Made by a program: the position numbers and the translations under genes. From contig VZTG01009136.1 in NCBI GenBank assembly GCA_013397845.1, positions 4,217 to 68,216 of the forward strand: a DNA stretch of 64,000 nt. The letters are read 5' to 3'. Every line of letters starts with the position of its first letter. The stretch's first letter is position 1. The DNA is from Melanocharis versteri. Its lineage: Eukaryota; Chordata; Aves; Passeriformes; Melanocharitidae. Below are positions 12,901 through 24,900 of the stretch, piece by piece. The notes beneath the pieces are model-generated. The model worked only from the letters and a program-made list of their open reading frames with translations. It had not been told where the DNA came from and did no database searches.

Positions 12901-15900
12901 TTATTATTTTCCTTTTAGTTCTGGTAATAAAGTTAACTTTATGCTCTTTAAAGTTTTGGGCCTGCTTTGCTTCCTCCTAATCCATATCTCACAGCAAAAA
13001 CAAATTGAATAGATGATTTTAGTGGGTACACTAGTGTTCAACTAGAACCAAAACTGAGACAGACCTGCATATTTGAATTATCCTTCATAACTAAAAGATT
13101 GGTTTTGCCTATGTACCAGAGTGAAATTCAGCCTAGAAATTAAAACTTGATACAAAGTCCCAAGTCCAACCCTTTCCTACTGTTATGCAAGCTGTTAAAA
13201 TCATATTGTTGACAAAAAGAATTGAAAGCTATTACTTCATTAACCAAAAACAGTGCCTTGATTTTAGCTAGATAAAAATGTAACAGGAAATAAAAGCTTG
13301 ACAGATGAAAAGAGTATTTAAATCTTGTGGCCACAACAGAGTGTAATTTAACCAAATCACACCATGTACACACTTCAGTAACAGGACATTAAAAAGTTTA
13401 AATAATTAGAGACATGCAAACTTACACCAAATAAACTTATATAATATTGTAACCTCTAGTGAAACAAAACAAGCATGAAGAAAGCACTGCAGTGAGGGCC
13501 AGTATTGAACAAACACCTTAAACTGGCAGGAGCACCGCTTTCTCTCTCTCCTCCAACTGTTCATTTTCATTTTCAATGGCTGTGTGCCTGTGTGGAGCCC
13601 CAGACAATGGCAGTGATCCCAATTAAGACTAAGAAATTAATTTTTGTAGGGACCAGTTACCCAGGAGCTGAAAGATTAAAAGGCAGCATTCGTGAAATTG
13701 GTGAAAAATGTAAGCCACATTTTGCAAGATGCAGTAAACAAATGCTTGTTTTTACTTACACTTCTGCATATCATAGAAGTCTCAAAATGTTTAGCGCACA
13801 ATCTGTAATGCTTGTTGAGTTGATCTGGAGTTTTATCTTCTAAATCTGCCCTTCGACAGTTCTCTACCCATCTTTGACATCTGCATGTAAGGAGAAGAAT
13901 TAGATAATCTTAGGGTAAACCAAAATCCCTTACAATTTCAAACCATACTCAAAATTGGAGCGCAAGTGAGTGCAAGTGACCTTGATGGAAGGCTTGGGAA
14001 AGGTCTTTACAACTTCCTTTGGAACATCCCATCAAATCTTTGTAAAAACTACTTTTTCTGCTTTTGCTCACCACCTCACCACTCAACATCACCCCAGCAA
14101 ATTCAGGAATCTTTTCCCTTCATTTCTATATTCTTGCCTTTGTCACACACACACACACGCGCGCACATACACAGAGCAGATTGTAGCACAGCTGCTCATG
14201 AAACCTAACTATTTAATTCTAAAGAATTAAATTCACTCTTAAAAAGAAAAATTAAAAAACAAAAATATGTGTTTGTAGTCTAAAGCCATGAAGTTTTCAA
14301 GGCAGTTTTTAAGATAGCTGTCTTCTCCACCTCCCTTCAAAATACAGTATTCTTATTTATTATGGTCACTGGGGAGTTTAGAGTAGATTTATGAACGTGA
14401 AATAATAACAATAGAAAAGCAACCATTCTACAGACAGTGCTTCCACGCTCGAAGAAAGTTCTCCTTAGATACGTATTTTTACAATGTATTTACTTCTGCT
14501 ATGGATTAGTTCTTCAAGATATAACACAAAGATAAAGAAATATTTCCCTTACAGATAGGACTCCATTTAGGTATGCAAGAGGCTGTTTCCTCTGGTGAGT
14601 AAACCACTTGCAGTAATTGATGTAAATGCAGAAGTCAGCTTAGACTGCCCCTTATTGGGTATATGCCATCACTCTCTGAGCAACAAAGTTACTTATTCTG
14701 TTGCTAGCAGTTAGGAGAAAGCAGTTTTACTATTATTTTTGACTGCAAACATGAAATTGTTGTTTATAGCAGTAAGGAGGGAGAAAAACAACTAGTGATT
14801 ACTCAATAATATAGAAAAAAGGCTGTCTTGTCAGATGTTTTGGGGGGCAGCCCAAATGAGAAAATCACAGGTCTGAGTGGATTCTACTCTACTTTAGCTC
14901 AGTAAAGGGCAACTGTGTAGATGAAAGAGGAGACTTGGATTCTGATCTCTGCTGGCTGAACCATTAGCGAATCTCAATTTTTTGCTCATGCAAAATATCA
15001 AAATAACAGCGGTGGTAAATGCCAAAAGTCAGGAATCATGTCTAATATTGTTCTTGGAGATCCATACAGAGTATGCTTAGTAACAACTTAAAATAAAGAA
15101 AGAAAAACAATGTTTTAAAAAATCAGGTTTTTTGGCGCAACAGATCTTGCACTCTTGTCTGGGCAGTGCAATCACCCTAAAAAGAGAACAGGGGAGCTTT
15201 CTTCACTTAATCAAATTATATAAACACTCTTTTAAAGTGGGAGACCTGTAGTATGTAAGTTATATTGACTCTGGCTCTCAGACTTTCTCAGTGGGTGTCG
15301 ACTACTAAGCAACTCTTTAAATGCGATCACAAAGGCTGATCAGCCTCCCCTATAGTTAGTGGGGAGGGTTTCAGTCCAGAGAAAGAGCCTGACCCCGTGG
15401 TCTTACCTGCTTCTCTCAGTGATTCAGGGAAGCTGACAAACACTGACAGAGAGCAAAGCCAGAGCTCCTTACATTACGTTTACTCCTCTGAATCACCTCT
15501 TGGCAACCACAGGGGGACAAATTGGTGGCAAGAATGGCGCATTTAGAACTGGCACACAGTTGTCAAGGGCAGACAAACATCAGCCTGAATTCCTTACCCT
15601 CCAATGTTGATGCCAAACAGAGAACCTAAGTAGGTACTAGTAATAGTCAAGCATCAGATTACTGAGTGACAGCAAGAGATACCACCAACTCTTCAGAGAG
15701 GGCTTACTCAAAAATGAGTCTCACACAGATTTCATTAACCACCCAATACTCCTTTCCCTTACCAAGTTCTTCGACAGTTGCACAAAAACTGGCTGTGGCT
15801 GCTGCCTTTTGTACTGAAGTGAACACTGCCTGTGATGCCAAACGATTTTTGCCTTTTTTCTTTTATATATTCTCTGTATTCTTTACACATACATTTGTAG

Positions 15901-18900
15901 CTTTGTAGCCTATTGTTGTATCTGTGGCTAGTTTTCCCAGTACTTTTCCCTACCTCTTCCCTAGGCAGAAGGGCAAAACACATTCCAAGGCCCCCTTATC
16001 CCGAAAAACAGTTCTTCAAGACACATTTTCATAAACAACATTTAGTTCCAATCTAAGATGGGGGGTGGGAGGCAGGATTCAGAGAAGGTTGAACTGGGGG
16101 AAATGGCATCACCTCTTTTGTCTCTAATTGGTGATTTTTGTCAATTATGCTAATTTACTAAACTTTTAAAACCTGGGGGGTGGAGGGGTGGGCGTTTTGT
16201 GGACATTTTTCCATATCTGCCCCTGGAGGCCTCCAATGAAGACCAGCCTTTGTGTTACCTCTTATACTAATATTATCTCAGGGGTGTGTTTTTTTATTTC
16301 TAGGTTAAGCCATCACCTGAGCACATGGTCCAAAAGAAGCCCTTGGTGTGCAGAGCCGCAGTTTGAGGATCCTAACCACACAATCCTAGAGTGGTTTTGG
16401 TTGGAAAGGACCTTGTGAGTTGGAAAGCCCACCTTGTTCCAGCCCCTGCCATAGGCAGGGACACCTTCCACTAGACGAGGTTGCTCCAAACCCCATCCAG
16501 CCTGGCCTTGAACACTTCCAGGGATGGGGCAGCCGCAGCTTCTCTGGGCAGCCTGTGCCAGGGCCTCACCACCCTCACAGCCAAGAATTTCTAATCTAAA
16601 TTTCCCCTCTTTCCTATCATGGCACCAAGCTTTTCAACCCACTGGAGCAGCAGATCAGCAACCGGAGTTCTAGAAATTTAGGAAGCTCTACTGGCAAAGG
16701 CTAAAATGTTAACATTCTCTCAGGTAGCTACAGGACTCAAAGGAGATGGCAGGTTATATTACTGAACTCAAACCTGCAAACTCCGTCTGAGTCTGAATTC
16801 AGTCCTTCAGTCTCACTGTGAGTCTTGTTCCAAATAGAACACTCTCTGAGGAATGGAATAACAAAGAAAAAGGAAGTCAGACCCCTGAGATCATCCACTA
16901 TAGCTCTGCATGGTATTATCCAAGCAGCAACCAGAAAGATCTTAGAATAAAATTATGTAGTAACTTTCCTCAAATCTTTCAGTATTGAACTAATGCATAC
17001 CATATACTGTTACACAAGTCCTTCAGTTGCAATATATTTGGCACAAGTTAAAGGCCATTTCAATGCAATATATTACATCACTGTTGTTGAGGAACACACC
17101 TAATGCAAGCAGCTTCAGTGTTTGCAGGCTGTGAAGTGGCACTGACCTTGTGCCTAACAAAGTCTGAGAAGCCCTGTGGCACTGGCTGGCTGGGGGTGGC
17201 TGGTCCTGTCTTGAGTCACCACAATCCCACACAAAGGTACAGGCTTGGGGCAGAGTGGCTGGAAAACTGCCTAGTAGAATGGCCCTGGGGGTGCTGGTCA
17301 ACAGTGGCTGAACATGAGCCCAGGTGTGCCCAGGTGGTCAATAAGGCCAAGGGCACCTGGCCTGTACCAGCAGCGATGTGGCCACAGGCCCAACGCAGTG
17401 ACTGTCCCTCTGTGCTGGGCACTGGTGAGGCACCTTCAATCCTGGGGGCAGTTTTGGGGTCCTCGCAACCTTGATGTAAGTGCTGGAGTGTGTACAGAGA
17501 AGGGAATGGAGCTGGGGAAGGGTCTGGAGCACAAGGAGCAGCTGAGGGAGGCTTAGCCTGGAGAAAAGGAGGCTCGGGGGGGACCTTCTCACTCTCCACA
17601 ACTCCCTGACAGGAAGGTGCAGCCAGGTGGGAGTCAGGCTCTGTTCCCAGGGAACAAGGGACAGAACAAGAGGAAACAGCCTCAAGTTGTGCCAGAGGAA
17701 GTTTAGGTTGGTTAAATTTCCTCACTGAAGGTGGTCAGGTACTAGAACAGTCTGCCCACAAAAATGGTGGAATCACCATACCTGGTAGTCCTCAAAAGGC
17801 ATGTGGCACTTGAGGACATGGTTGAGTGGTGAACATGGTGGCGCTGGCTTAATAGTAGGACTTGATGATATCAGAGGGCTTTTCTAACCTTGAAGACTTT
17901 GTGATTCTATTCTATGACTTTATTTTGTGAATATTGGGGAATAATTTAAAAGCTTAGCTAAACGTGGTTCAGAGAGCAAGACTGATAACAAAGTTGCTTA
18001 TATTAAAAAAATCCCGCAAACTCAAAATGCAACAACCTAAACTCTAACAGTAATGATTCATGCCACTACATGCACATTTTAAAGATTATGTGGGAAATCA
18101 TTAAAAATCATTATAGACAGCATTTTAACATATGGTGATTCTTTCAAGATTTTTTAACCTAAGAGTTCATTTACTATCTTTTTTGTGAGGTTTTAAAAGT
18201 ATTTTCTTCTTTTGCAAGTAAATAGGCAATTGGTTCACAGACAAAACATATTTCTGGAGAGCACAGAAAACACCACCTGAAGTAATTGTTCACTCTGATG
18301 TGTTGCTATTAGATGCATACGGATTCCCTTCTCAAAAAGGGGGATTCGGGGAGATCTGCTTGTGGAGGAATGCTCATCTTCAAAATGTGTGCTATTTGTG
18401 TCCTTTTTTACAGAAAAGTTATCCCTTTTGTGAATTCAGATTTAGTTGTAGCTATTTGGATGGATTGTCAGGGTGTCAATTTGAAGTACCATGCTAAGAG
18501 AAGGTTCTCCAGCAGGTGCACATCAGGTGAAACGCTGTTTTTCGTACAAATACGAGATTTTCTGTGGACTAGTACTTGCATATAATGGTGGTAATATTTT
18601 GTATGGTTTTAAAGCATATTTATTAATGCATATTTTAGACATTTACATTTATACAGGTAAGAGGATGGTAAATTACTTCCCCTAGAATAAAGAGAACTGT
18701 TGTTGTCTCAAGAAGATTTGGTAAGTGTTATTTATAAATGGCAAGCAACACCTGTGACCCAGTTTAGCAGCACAGTCACAGCAGCAGGAAATATTTTTAC
18801 TTTTCAAAACAACGTTATTTGTATTAACTCAGAGGACACTGAAAGGTTTCATGATGAAACTGAAAGGTTTCATTTTCATCCAAGACAAAGATATGCAAAG

Positions 18901-21900
18901 GGTCTTGTCTGAGCAGGGAACTGGGGTTTTGTTGCCTAAGACCTTATATTGCCCCTTCAGCAAAAAGAAAAGGAAAAAACTTCAGTTAATTAAAAAAAAA
19001 AAGTAGATATAAGAAAATGCTTTAAAGTTCTGTTATGGTCTTCAAGAGGTAGAGAGTTAGGCTCATTAAACATGCAGAGAATTTTGACACCTACTGCAAT
19101 GCAATAAGGTATAAAACTACTGTGTGAATTGATACTTGTACAATATGTAGATGATTTGTTACTCGCCAGCAAGGCATATGAAGACTGAAAGATACTACTT
19201 GTCTATGCACTGCTTTAGCAGGAAAAGGCCACTATGCATCTCTTTGTAAGCTTCAGCCGTGTCGTCAGGAAGTAAAATATTTAGGATTTATATTAACAAA
19301 AGGACAAAGATTAGCAGACCCAGAAAAGGTCCAGGCTATGGTAACCACGCTGTGGTTACTCAACCAGTAACAGAAAAAAACAATTGCAAGGATTTCTTAG
19401 AAAGATATGGCAGACTCTGGATATATCAGGGTAAAGCAGATCAGTAAATCATTGGCAGAGGGTACTGTTAAGGAAACTTCCCTGTCGGACCACCCAGGAC
19501 CCACTCTGGCAGTCACACTCGCACCACATGAGCTGGGACCAAGGCCCCTTGGCAGCTCCATGCTCCACACTCCCATAGTCAGACCAGGCTTCCTTAGTGA
19601 CTCGACCCCAGGTTTCCCATAGCACAGTCTCAGTCATATCAGTCCTTAAAATAATTTAATCATGGTGCAGTAACAAAATCGCAGCTCAAGATGGTGCCTC
19701 CAAGGAGGGATCCCAAACAAGTCTAAGTCCTCTCACCAGTCTAGGAGTAGCAAAGTTTGGGTGTTGTTGGCTCCTGTGATGTCTTGGAGTGTCCATTTGC
19801 CTGGCTATGCACAGGTCCCTGAGCCCTTTTGTTGTGCAAAGGGTCGGCAGTTGCCTCTTGCCTCTGGCTCTTGCCACCAGAGCTCCACCTGCAGCTGGCA
19901 CTGCAGCTGCCCCTCAGCTGCCTGCTCTGAATGGATTACTTAACACTACCAAGACACAGGATGTGGAGCCTGTCCAGTGGGGTCCAGAAACAGAAAAAGC
20001 TTTCCAAGCTATAAAAGAAGCTTTAGCTTTTGCTCTGGCATTGGGATTGCCAGATTACTCCAAAGCCTTTTGAACTTTTTCTGCATGAGAAGACAGGCTT
20101 ACAGAGCTTGTGAAGTCCTTACGCAAAACCTACATCCACAAGACTGCCCTGAGTCTTATTACTCAACTCAACTGGATGCTGTAGCAGCAGGGTATAATTC
20201 CTATGTTAAAAGCTGTGGATGCTGAAAGCTTGGTGGCAGAGAGATTTTTCAGTTTCTGCCTGTGTCCATGAGCATTCTCACTTTCTCATGGAGCTAGCTG
20301 CAAAACAGCTAGCGAGCCTTTTTAAATAATCCTTCTATCTTGCACCTGTGAGATGTTTTTGGACTTTGTTATTGTAGGACTGAAGGTCTGTTTAGGAAAT
20401 GTGTGTTTTTAGGATCTAGCCAATAGCCCTGGTGGGTGGTCAGCTAAGATCCAATGGCTTTCTATAACCTAGAAGTATAAAACCCTTCTGTATATAAATA
20501 AATAAAGGCATTTCTCTCTAGTCACTCCTGAGTTCGGTTCTCTCCTTCCTCCCCGGGCCGTGTCCGTCATTGCGACAGAAAGCAATAGCAGCAACACCAA
20601 TTACGTGAAAAGGAGAAGACTTAGGTCTGAGTCACCCAACAACCCTGTATACATGAAGTGGACATGATTCATAAACATGCTTCACAAGCATCATCCCCAC
20701 AAAGAGCATATAGTTGTGAATAAATGATTTTATACACACATATTATTTTGAGATATATATTTTTTTTTTTTAATCCAGAACTTTATTTCCTGTTCCCTTC
20801 AACAGTGAACTGCATCATGATGTGCTCAGGTAGTGTTTCACTCCAGCCACCTACAGGGAGATAGGCATGATCAATCTCTAGAGAACTTGGATCTAATCCC
20901 ATTCTCCAATGGATCTTCATATATGAATGGAAAATGACACACAGGCTACACAGCGATGAGAAACTTAGAGGTACTTGAAGCAGAACCTCTACAACCCTTG
21001 GTGAATGCCCAAGGGGCTGAATTACCCAACATTAGGAAGAGTAGCCTCGTGGGAATGTCATTAATGAGTGACTACACCAATTCTAAATATGCTTCTGGAG
21101 AGTGTCATGTGTCTATGCTATGGAAAGAACCATAGTTCTTTACGTCGGCAGAAAAGAATGTATCTAATGGAACTGAAATACAAGTGGTGCTGAAAGCTAC
21201 CAAGCTTACAAAAGAAATCGCTTTAGTACACTGTCCAGCTCATACCAAAGGCTCCTGTGAAGCAAAGAAATAATAAAACTGCCCAAACTTGTAGTCAGGT
21301 AGATTTAAAATGGCCTGGAGTTTAGGAGTAGTACTATGGGATAGCGAGATATTGGAAATAACTCTCATCAACCTCTAGACTGATCATCAACAGGAATAGT
21401 GTTTGGCAGAGAATTATACCCAGGACCAGCCTCTTAGAAAATAAATGGTTGGAGACCACACAAAATAATAAATTATAAATAAAATAAAAAACAGCTACAT
21501 GACATACAACCTGGAGATGAAGGATTAACTAAAGTATTTTCAGGAAAATCCCAATTGGAACTTAAATAGGAGGGACCATATACTGCCATATACTATTTGC
21601 TGTAAGTTTTAGGTAAGGAAACTGAATACACCATTATCACATCAAATGAGCATTGGACGGTCAACCAGTTGATTGTGATTTTTTTACTGGTAATCATTTA
21701 AGTATTTGTGCACAGGAATCTGTAATGTTGTACTCTACCCTATGGCAATCCTGTTAGCTTTGTTATATTTGTTACTTGGAATAATGCTGTACGTAAGGGC
21801 AGAATGGGTGCATAGACTGTAAGGATATAAAAGCCCAGGGATTTCTTGGTTCAGGGTCATCAGGCATCAGCTCAAGCTATTATTACGTTATGATGAAAGT

Positions 21901-24900
21901 GCTGAAAGGAACCAGACGTCTGAGACTCTGCTACAGAAAACCCAGGGTTGAGACTGAAAGGGAAACTTGTCTGCCACCATGAGTGTAGCATGTCCAGGGA
22001 GTCAAACAGCACTCTTTGCTTCACTGCAGCCACCTGCCCTGGAGGGGCTTTGGTCACAGCAATTAAAGTCTCGGGTCATGTAAATAGGACTCCCAGCATG
22101 ACTCCCGAATGGTCAGGCAGGAAAGTTTCTTCAATACCGTTTAGGTATTGCTCATTAGCTTTTAAAAAGGTTTTCTTCAGTCACAAACTTTACATTTTCA
22201 GATATCTGCTGACATCTCATGAAGTTGAAATGGCATTTTACTGAGGTGCAGCTAGAGTATACATTACTTCAGTACTGGTCAACTGCAGTAGAACAGCATC
22301 TCTTTGCTTAGGAAGTATTTTGTTCTAAACACTCATACCTCAGCTGTAACTCAAGCCACCATGATGAACAGAGCCACAATCACAGAGGAGAGTTAAACAA
22401 ACATATCTTACTGCAGGGATCACTGCCTAGACTGCATAAAACTATAAAATACATAACCTTATCGAGGCAACAGAGGCTACTTACACTAGTTTGATATGAA
22501 AAGACAACATATCACCCATTAAGTGCTGCTGGTTCCTTTCCAAAGGCTAATCTCTGAACTCTCTATCTTCTCAAGCAGCCACAATGAAAGAAGGCAGTCT
22601 TAACAGCTTAGCTCTCACTGACTTCCTAATACCTGAAAGATCAGACTTGGAATGTCTAACTGGAACTGCTTAGCACTGAACTGGGAAAACATTAAAGACA
22701 ATTACCTAGCTGTTACAGAAACACTGAAAACAGTAAGGTAGTAGAAACAATTTACCTGGGACTATCCATTTACCATCAATGATTTTTTTAAATTAAAATT
22801 TATCTTAAGATGTATTCTAACAACTTTATTTTCAGCTTTCCCACTGTAAGCTGCCAAGTGCAAATAACATTTTGGCACAAAGTACTTTGCTCACCATCCC
22901 AGTCTGACCTGTAGAAGTGAGAGCAAGCAGTACAAGGAACATATTGTCATTTCCATCTGTAGACTGTAGACCTGTAGATCAACCCACAGAATAACAAACA
23001 CCCTCAAGTCTGTAAAACCAAAATGATGCATGGATTTATCAGTCTCTAAATGCTCTTGGTAAAATAGAATATATGATCAACTTTGAACAGAAAGTTGTAA
23101 GATATTAAGAAGGGGAACTTCTAGAGAACCTAGAACCTAGAACATCTTTGTCACTGACTTTTTAAGAGCACAAAGATGCTATAAACAGTTTACATATAGT
23201 TTCTCCTTCCTTTGGACAGAGGATTCTGCCCCTCTACTATGCACTTGTGAGACCCCATCTGAAATAGTGTGTACAGTATGCCCTAATAAAAAGAAAGACA
23301 TGGAATTGTTGGACCAAGTCCAGAGGAGACTACCAAGTTGATAAAAGGACTGGAGCACCTCCCCTATGGAGACAGGATGAGAAAGTAGTGTCTGTTCAGC
23401 GTGGAGAAGAGAAGGTTGTGCGGAGACCTCACAGCACCTTCCAGTGTCTGAAGGGGCCTTACAAGAAGTCGGAGAGGGACTCTGCATCAGGAACTCTAGT
23501 GACAGGACAAGGGGGAATGGCTTCCAGCTGTAAGAGGGGAAATGTAGGTTAGATATATGGAGGAAATTTTTTAGAATGAGGGTTTGGAGGCTCTGGCACA
23601 GGTTGCCCAGAGAAGCTGAGGCTGCTCCATTCCTGGAAGTGTTCCAAGGCCAGGCTGGATGGGGCAGGGAGCAAGGTGGTCTAATGGAAGGTGTATCTGC
23701 CCATTGGTTGGAATGAGATGAGTTTTAAGGTTCCTTCCAACCCAAACCATCCTAGAGTTTAAAAATACAGTTTTAAAAAAATTAATCTTTAAATGTAATC
23801 ATTTAATCGCGCACCTTTAACTACATCTCCACACTGCTGCCATGGAAAATACTCATTCAAAATGTCTTTCCATAGAAAAATTATAAACTGAAGAGGGTAT
23901 TTTCTTCATACAGTAAACTGTCACCTATTGACCAATTCTGCACAGCTTGATATGACTCACATTTTACAGCACAGACCTCTTACAAATTAAGACTGAAGCT
24001 GAGACAGCACTGAATGTCTTCAATTCCACACAAACTGCAGACATTCCTTTGTGTGAGATCCTGAGGGTCTCACAGGACAGAAGGTAGAAAGAAACAACAG
24101 TAGGAGCAAATCATACAAATGAAAGAATAAGAGTAGGTAAGCAACAAATTTGATTTCAGTTCTTATTAAAAGCAAAAGCATAATGGAACATGGATTGTAC
24201 TACAATACCTTGCATGTACTAGGCATCAAGAAGAGGTATGGATAGCCAAACTTTACGACAAGGCATTGCATTTATCCAAGAGAACTTCGTAACATATCCA
24301 AAATCACAACTTTAGAGAGCAGCTACTACCTACACAAGCTTTTTGTATCTTCATTTGAAATTGCTTGGAAGGTCTGTTTCCTTAGAAAATACTACATATG
24401 CATAATTCCCAGGGGGTTTTGTTTTTTCCAAAAATCAGGTCAAGCAGCTTCAAGGAAGGAAGCAAGTAAATACCATGTATAAATCATAAAAAAATTCAGC
24501 CTTAACTATCTGCTCTTAGGAAAGAGGTAACTGGTATTGCTCTATGCCTATGCACCTTTCAATATTGTGAGCATCATGTTAAATCAAGTGATTTTAAGAG
24601 TGTTATCTCGATTTAAGAGTGAACTTTTACATGGGGGTTTCTATGCCTAAGTACATGATTTATTTTTCATAGTATTTTGCACTCTCTCTCACTTACACAC
24701 TTTTTGCTTTACTAGTACACCACCCCTGCTTTTCATCCATTGGGAATTTCTCCCATCACTTCTGCTGCTGCTCATGATGCTTTGCCACCATCCCAGCAAT
24801 CCTGTGACAGTTCCTCCCTGTCGCAGCAGTGTCCCATTTGCCACGCACACACCCCATCGCCTAATACACANGATCTCGGGGGAAGCGGAAGAAGGCCAGG

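Larger units (their letters stand above)
11281..13759 (-). other. THAP12: THAP12 intron 2, carrying a solo LTR
   Basis: A 2,479-base intron (counting the N run at its stated size) between exons 2 and 3. Nearly 1 kb of it is the LTR at 12101-13061. The rest is AT-rich with poly-A/T runs, for example near 11720-11735, and no other recognised feature. Confidence 0.85.
13881..24871 (-). other. THAP12: THAP12 intron 1 (about 11 kb, repeat-rich)
   Basis: The intron between exon 2 and the broken exon 1. It holds a CA/CG microsatellite, three CR1 copies and a nested retroviral relic (19100-22100). 13881-16371 and 22245-23204 contain nothing I recognise beyond simple sequence. Its 5' splice donor is not present because exon 1 is cut by an N at 24871. 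Confidence 0.8.

Noticed and set aside
12204..12980. Long frames on both strands across 12455-12596
   Set aside because: They are held open by N translated as X and by GC-rich LTR sequence.
17216..17725. 169-codon minus-strand frame and overlapping frames
   Set aside because: They lie wholly within a CR1 LINE fragment of opposite orientation.
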